A DNA stretch of 7,199 nucleotides from Pseudomonadota bacterium (lineage in GTDB: Bacteria; Pseudomonadota; Gammaproteobacteria; Steroidobacterales; Woeseiaceae). The notes below the pieces were generated by a model. That model searched no databases and was not told the DNA's origin. It saw nothing but the letters and a program-made list of their open reading frames with translations. Each line of letters starts with the position of its first letter. Within the stretch, counting starts at the first letter, position 1. Where the stretch lies: NCBI GenBank assembly GCA_022567775.1, contig JADFGH010000109.1, positions 1-7,199 of the forward strand. Reading direction: 5' to 3'. Made by a program: the position numbers and the translations under genes. Shown in pieces: positions 4,252-7,199 of this stretch.

Positions 4252-7199
4252 TCAGTTTTCGACGCTAATGACGGTAAGCGACACTAATCCATCCGGCGTA
4301 TTGTGCGAGATGCCACCGAGGTAAATCGTGTCTGGGGCGAGACCACTCCAGTTGACTGTGACGTCCTCTGTGGTGCCGGCATTGACGAATGCAGGTCCGG
4401 TGGCCGTCATGTTGCCCTGGTCGTCGATGAGGCCGAATGCCCAGGCGAGGAGTGTGTAATTCGCTCCGGGACCACCGGCTACGTTGTCGGTTTCAAAGCC
4501 ATGAACGAAAACTGCGTACCTGCCGGCGGCCGGCAAAATGGCGTCAAACCGCTCCTCTGAAGTTGCCCCACCGCTTTGTCCGATCTTCGTGCAGTTGACG
4601 CCGTCCGCACAGTAGTAGACGTACAGGTCGAGATCGTCATTGCCATCCGTAAGTGCGTCGAATAATGCAAAGCGCAGGAATAACTGATCGGCCGGGACAT
4701 CGATCAGGTGCGCGGTCACGCCATTTGTCGTACGGAATGTAAATGTCTTGTCGGGGTCCTCGTCAACGAAACCGTCGAGCACCAACGGCAGGTTCAGGCC
4801 GTGCACGCCGGGCGAATAGGTCCCGGTATAGCCGAAATCAACGGCAAATGTGACGCTGCCGCTGCCGCCGAAAGAGACAATGTCGCCAGGCGCAGATACC
4901 GATATCGCTTGTATCGAAAGCACGCTGCGAACGGAATGCTCGCCGCTAACCCAGGTGAGGCTGCCGAAGCGATAGAAATCCAGGGGTCCGCTCACGTAGG
5001 TGAACGTAACGTCGTAAGTGGCCGATTGCCCGGGGGCAACGCTCAGGCTGGCTGGCGTCACCTGCACATCGATGCCGGGTGGCAGGACTATTTCGACATT
5101 GTAGGTTTCGCTCAAGTCACTGACGTTGGTGACTGTTCGCGAAACTGTGCGTGTGCTGGTCAACTTTGAGACTGATATCGATGGCTGGTTGAGGTCGGCG
5201 GCCGCAAAGGAAAAACCGCTGGATTGCAGATCGGCACAGCGCGCCTGAGTGACATCGGGCGACGCGACGCCGCAGGAGAACGCATCGTATTCATCCGCGC
5301 TGATATCGTAGACCAGGCCCGGATCGTTGGCCTTGTTTGGATCCATGTGGCCGCTGCCGAAATCGAAGGGTATCGCCGGCGTGCTGCCGTCCGCGAGGGT
5401 TACGTCCTGATAGGCCGTCGTCATCAGGGCAGATTTGATGGCTGCCGGACTCCAGTCTGGATGCGCCTGCTTGAGGAGCGCAGCAACGCCGGCGACATGC
5501 GGCGTGGACATCGAAGTACCGGTGAGGAACGCAAAAAACTCGCCGGAAACAGAGTTGACGGCGTCTGGTGTGCTGCCGGCAAGAATATTGATGCCCGGCG
5601 CGGTGACGTCCGGCTTAAGGATATCCGCGACCGGTCCCGGGCCTCGCGATGAGAACGATCCCATGTTGTTACCGGTGTCGGCTTCAGTCAGGAAAAAACT
5701 CTTGTCGAGAACGACATCGATGACCTGGTCGTTGTTGATTTCATCGAGGAACAGGTTGCCGTCCGCTGCCCCGACCATCAGTGCCGGAATATCTATTCCG
5801 ACGGAGTCGCCGATCATGACGATCGGGTCGCCCGACAGGTTGAAAACAACAACTGCAGTTGCGCCTGCACTTTCTGCGTTCGCAATCTTTACATCAAAAT
5901 TACAACCGCCGCGTTGGATGAATGCGATGTTTCCGGAAACTTCGCTGCTGTTGATCAAGGACTGGCAGGCGTCGAAGGTTGTACCCGTAGTGCTATCGAC
6001 TGTCGCAGTGTCGTCATCGTCGACCAGTACAAGCTGGGCCTCGATCGGATCACGATCAATTAACGGCGGCGTGAAGCTCGCTTCTTTTACCGCATACTTG
6101 CCGGCAATGGCCGGCGGTGAACTGACTTGCATGGCCTCCAGTGAATGCTGACCATCGCGGCTGGAGGCGCCTGTTGTAATGACCGCGGGATTGCCGGCAG
6201 GCGATGTAATCGTGTCGAAGTTGGGCCCTTCGTTGCCGGCGGCGACGACCGTCAATACGCCAGCCTTGGCCGCAGCCATGAGTGCGATATCATCGGGCGT
6301 GATGACTGAAAACAGGGAGCTTCCTACCGAGTAGTTGATAATATCCACGCCGTCCGCCACGGCCATATCGATAGCATTGGCGAGATCGGACATGTTGCAA
6401 CTCGCGCGTGTGGCATCAGGCCGCAGCCAGCAGGCTTTGTAGACGGCAATGCGGGCTTTGGGGGCGATGCCCTCGACCCTGCCGAGAAATGTTCCGAATA
6501 TTGAGGCTTTGACCCTGTTGCCCGCTGCAGTTGTCGCCGTATGTGTACCGTGGCCATCCACATCCCGCGGCGAGAATATTTCGCCAGCGTCGATTGGACC
6601 CGTCGCTGTCGCCCCGTCAACAAAGTAACGTGCACCGATCAACTTGTTATTGCAGTCGGTCTCCGCAAACTGCGGCCCTGTTTCGCAAATGCCATTCCAG
6701 TTTTCCGGAGGGTCGAAGACCAGCACATCCTCCATCTTGTCGTAACGCCTGCAGAGCCACCTGCCGAGCAAGGATGTCTCGGACCAGCTGCTCTGACACA
6801 GTGTCGGCCGATCAGCCTCGCGTGTGTCAGCGAGCGCCGGATGTTGCGGAGCGATACCACTATCGATGACGCCGATGATTATTCCCTCACCGTCGAGTCC
6901 CGAGGGACCACGCAAACCAGCGCTTGCATCGAACAGCCCCAGGAAATCGGCACTGAAATTCGTGACAAGCGGACGTACCTCGTCTTCCCAGATGCGCAGT
7001 ACTTCCGGCATATGTGCAACTTTATTGGCTTGCGCAGGCGTCATGCGCGCCGCGAAGCCGTTGATGGTGTACCGGTAACTGTAAATCGGCTCGATGTTCG
7101 GACCGGCCTTCGCCATCAAATTCGCCTGTTCCGTTTCCAGGCGCCGCACATGAGACTGGATAGCGGCGTTGTTTTTATCGAAAGCAGGCAGCGACACGC
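4252..7199 (-). CDS. Secreted subtilisin-like serine protease (peptidase S8) with PA and Fn3-like domains, N-terminus outside window
   Basis: At least 981 residues are visible, counted from the codon at 7197. That codon is a GTG but probably not the start, because the inhibitor_I9-like prodomain is already under way (NGFAARMTPAQANKVAHMP, 46-64) and no signal peptide is present. The S8 catalytic triad is complete: D112 in IIGVIDSGI (codon 6862-6864), H216 in DGHGTHTA (6550-6552) and S562 in TGTSMSTPH (5512-5514). The oxyanion-hole N322 is in AAGNEGPN. A protease-associated (PA) domain is inserted at about 380-500 (IAFIQRGGCNFDVKIA, AGATAVVVFN). An Fn3-like domain follows at about 670-765 (TVSRTVTNVSD, VTPASLSVAPGQSATYDV). 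A further beta-rich, PPC-like domain lies at about 800-920 (DDLDLYVYYC, GRYAVFVHGFE), with a short beta tail to the TGA at 4252-4254. The twelve cysteines fit an exported, disulfide-bonded enzyme. It would degrade proteins outside the cell or at its surface after prodomain removal. The C-terminus shows no PEP-CTERM, LPXTG or autotransporter barrel. The promoter is outside the window. Confidence 0.93.
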   Translation of the reverse strand, partial: VSLPAFDKNNAAIQSHVRRLETEQANLMAKAGPNIEPIYSYRYTINGFAARMTPAQANKVAHMPEVLRIWEDEVRPLVTNFSADFLGLFDASAGLRGPSGLDGEGIIIGVIDSGIAPQHPALADTREADRPTLCQSSWSETSLLGRWLCRRYDKMEDVLVFDPPENWNGICETGPQFAETDCNNKLIGARYFVDGATATGPIDAGEIFSPRDVDGHGTHTATTAAGNRVKASIFGTFLGRVEGIAPKARIAVYKACWLRPDATRASCNMSDLANAIDMAVADGVDIINYSVGSSLFSVITPDDIALMAAAKAGVLTVVAAGNEGPNFDTITSPAGNPAVITTGASSRDGQHSLEAMQVSSPPAIAGKYAVKEASFTPPLIDRDPIEAQLVLVDDDDTATVDSTTGTTFDACQSLINSSEVSGNIAFIQRGGCNFDVKIANAESAGATAVVVFNLSGDPIVMIGDSVGIDIPALMVGAADGNLFLDEINNDQVIDVVLDKSFFLTEADTGNNMGSFSSRGPGPVADILKPDVTAPGINILAGSTPDAVNSVSGEFFAFLTGTSMSTPHVAGVAALLKQAHPDWSPAAIKSALMTTAYQDVTLADGSTPAIPFDFGSGHMDPNKANDPGLVYDISADEYDAFSCGVASPDVTQARCADLQSSGFSFAAADLNQPSISVSKLTSTRTVSRTVTNVSDLSETYNVEIVLPPGIDVQVTPASLSVAPGQSATYDVTFTYVSGPLDFYRFGSLTWVSGEHSVRSVLSIQAISVSAPGDIVSFGGSGSVTFAVDFGYTGTYSPGVHGLNLPLVLDGFVDEDPDKTFTFRTTNGVTAHLIDVPADQLFLRFALFDALTDGNDDLDLYVYYCADGVNCTKIGQSGGATSEERFDAILPAAGRYAVFVHGFETDNVAGGPGANYTLLAWAFGLIDDQGNMTATGPAFVNAGTTEDVTVNWSGLAPDTIYLGGISHNTPDGLVSLTVISVEN

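Noticed and set aside
6796..6830. Short palindrome TGACACAGTGTC region inside the protease gene
   Set aside because: It is short, lies within the catalytic-domain coding sequence and is not related to the blocks of the 513-662 element beyond a few bases.
7195..7197. GTG at 7197 as the true protease start
   Set aside because: Starting here would leave no signal peptide and cut into the I9-like prodomain. The frame remains open to the window edge, so the gene is better called partial.

Overview
The window looks like chromosomal DNA of a heterotrophic, probably marine or sediment gammaproteobacterium. This is inferred from protein style only: a multiheme cytochrome fused to TPRs, and a large secreted S8 protease with an I9/PA/Fn3-like layout. 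No marker gene in the window fixes the taxonomy. Coding density is high, and hand-sampled stretches of the large genes run at about 60-70% GC. The first 240 bases are about 47% GC.

Left end (1-486, + strand): the tail of a RelE/ParE-superfamily toxin gene cut by the window edge, followed by its overlapping XRE helix-turn-helix antitoxin. The order is toxin first, antitoxin second (HigBA-like). The gap from 487 to 724 holds no gene. Most of it (513-662) is a long imperfect inverted repeat that looks like a small non-autonomous mobile or REP/MITE-type element.

Middle (725-2668, + strand): a 647-residue exported protein with seven CXXCH heme-attachment motifs and a C-terminal TPR domain. It stands alone on its strand, and its product is predicted to be periplasmic or outer-surface. 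It is convergent with the following gene cluster across 117 bases in which no clear terminator is visible.

Right end (2786-7199, - strand): three genes read leftwards in what looks like one transcription unit. The first is a large secreted subtilisin-like (S8) protease whose N-terminus lies beyond the window. After 37 bases comes a 170-residue polytopic membrane protein of unknown function with a TTG start. This overlaps by 8 bases a DapA/NAL-superfamily class I aldolase that keeps the Schiff-base lysine but lacks the residues diagnostic of true dihydrodipicolinate synthase. The membrane protein and the aldolase look translationally coupled. The link to the protease rests only on spacing and orientation.

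I see no CRISPR array, rRNA, tRNA or complete insertion sequence. The points most worth a second look are the 150-bp palindromic element, the heptaheme-TPR fusion, and the coupled aldolase and membrane protein.
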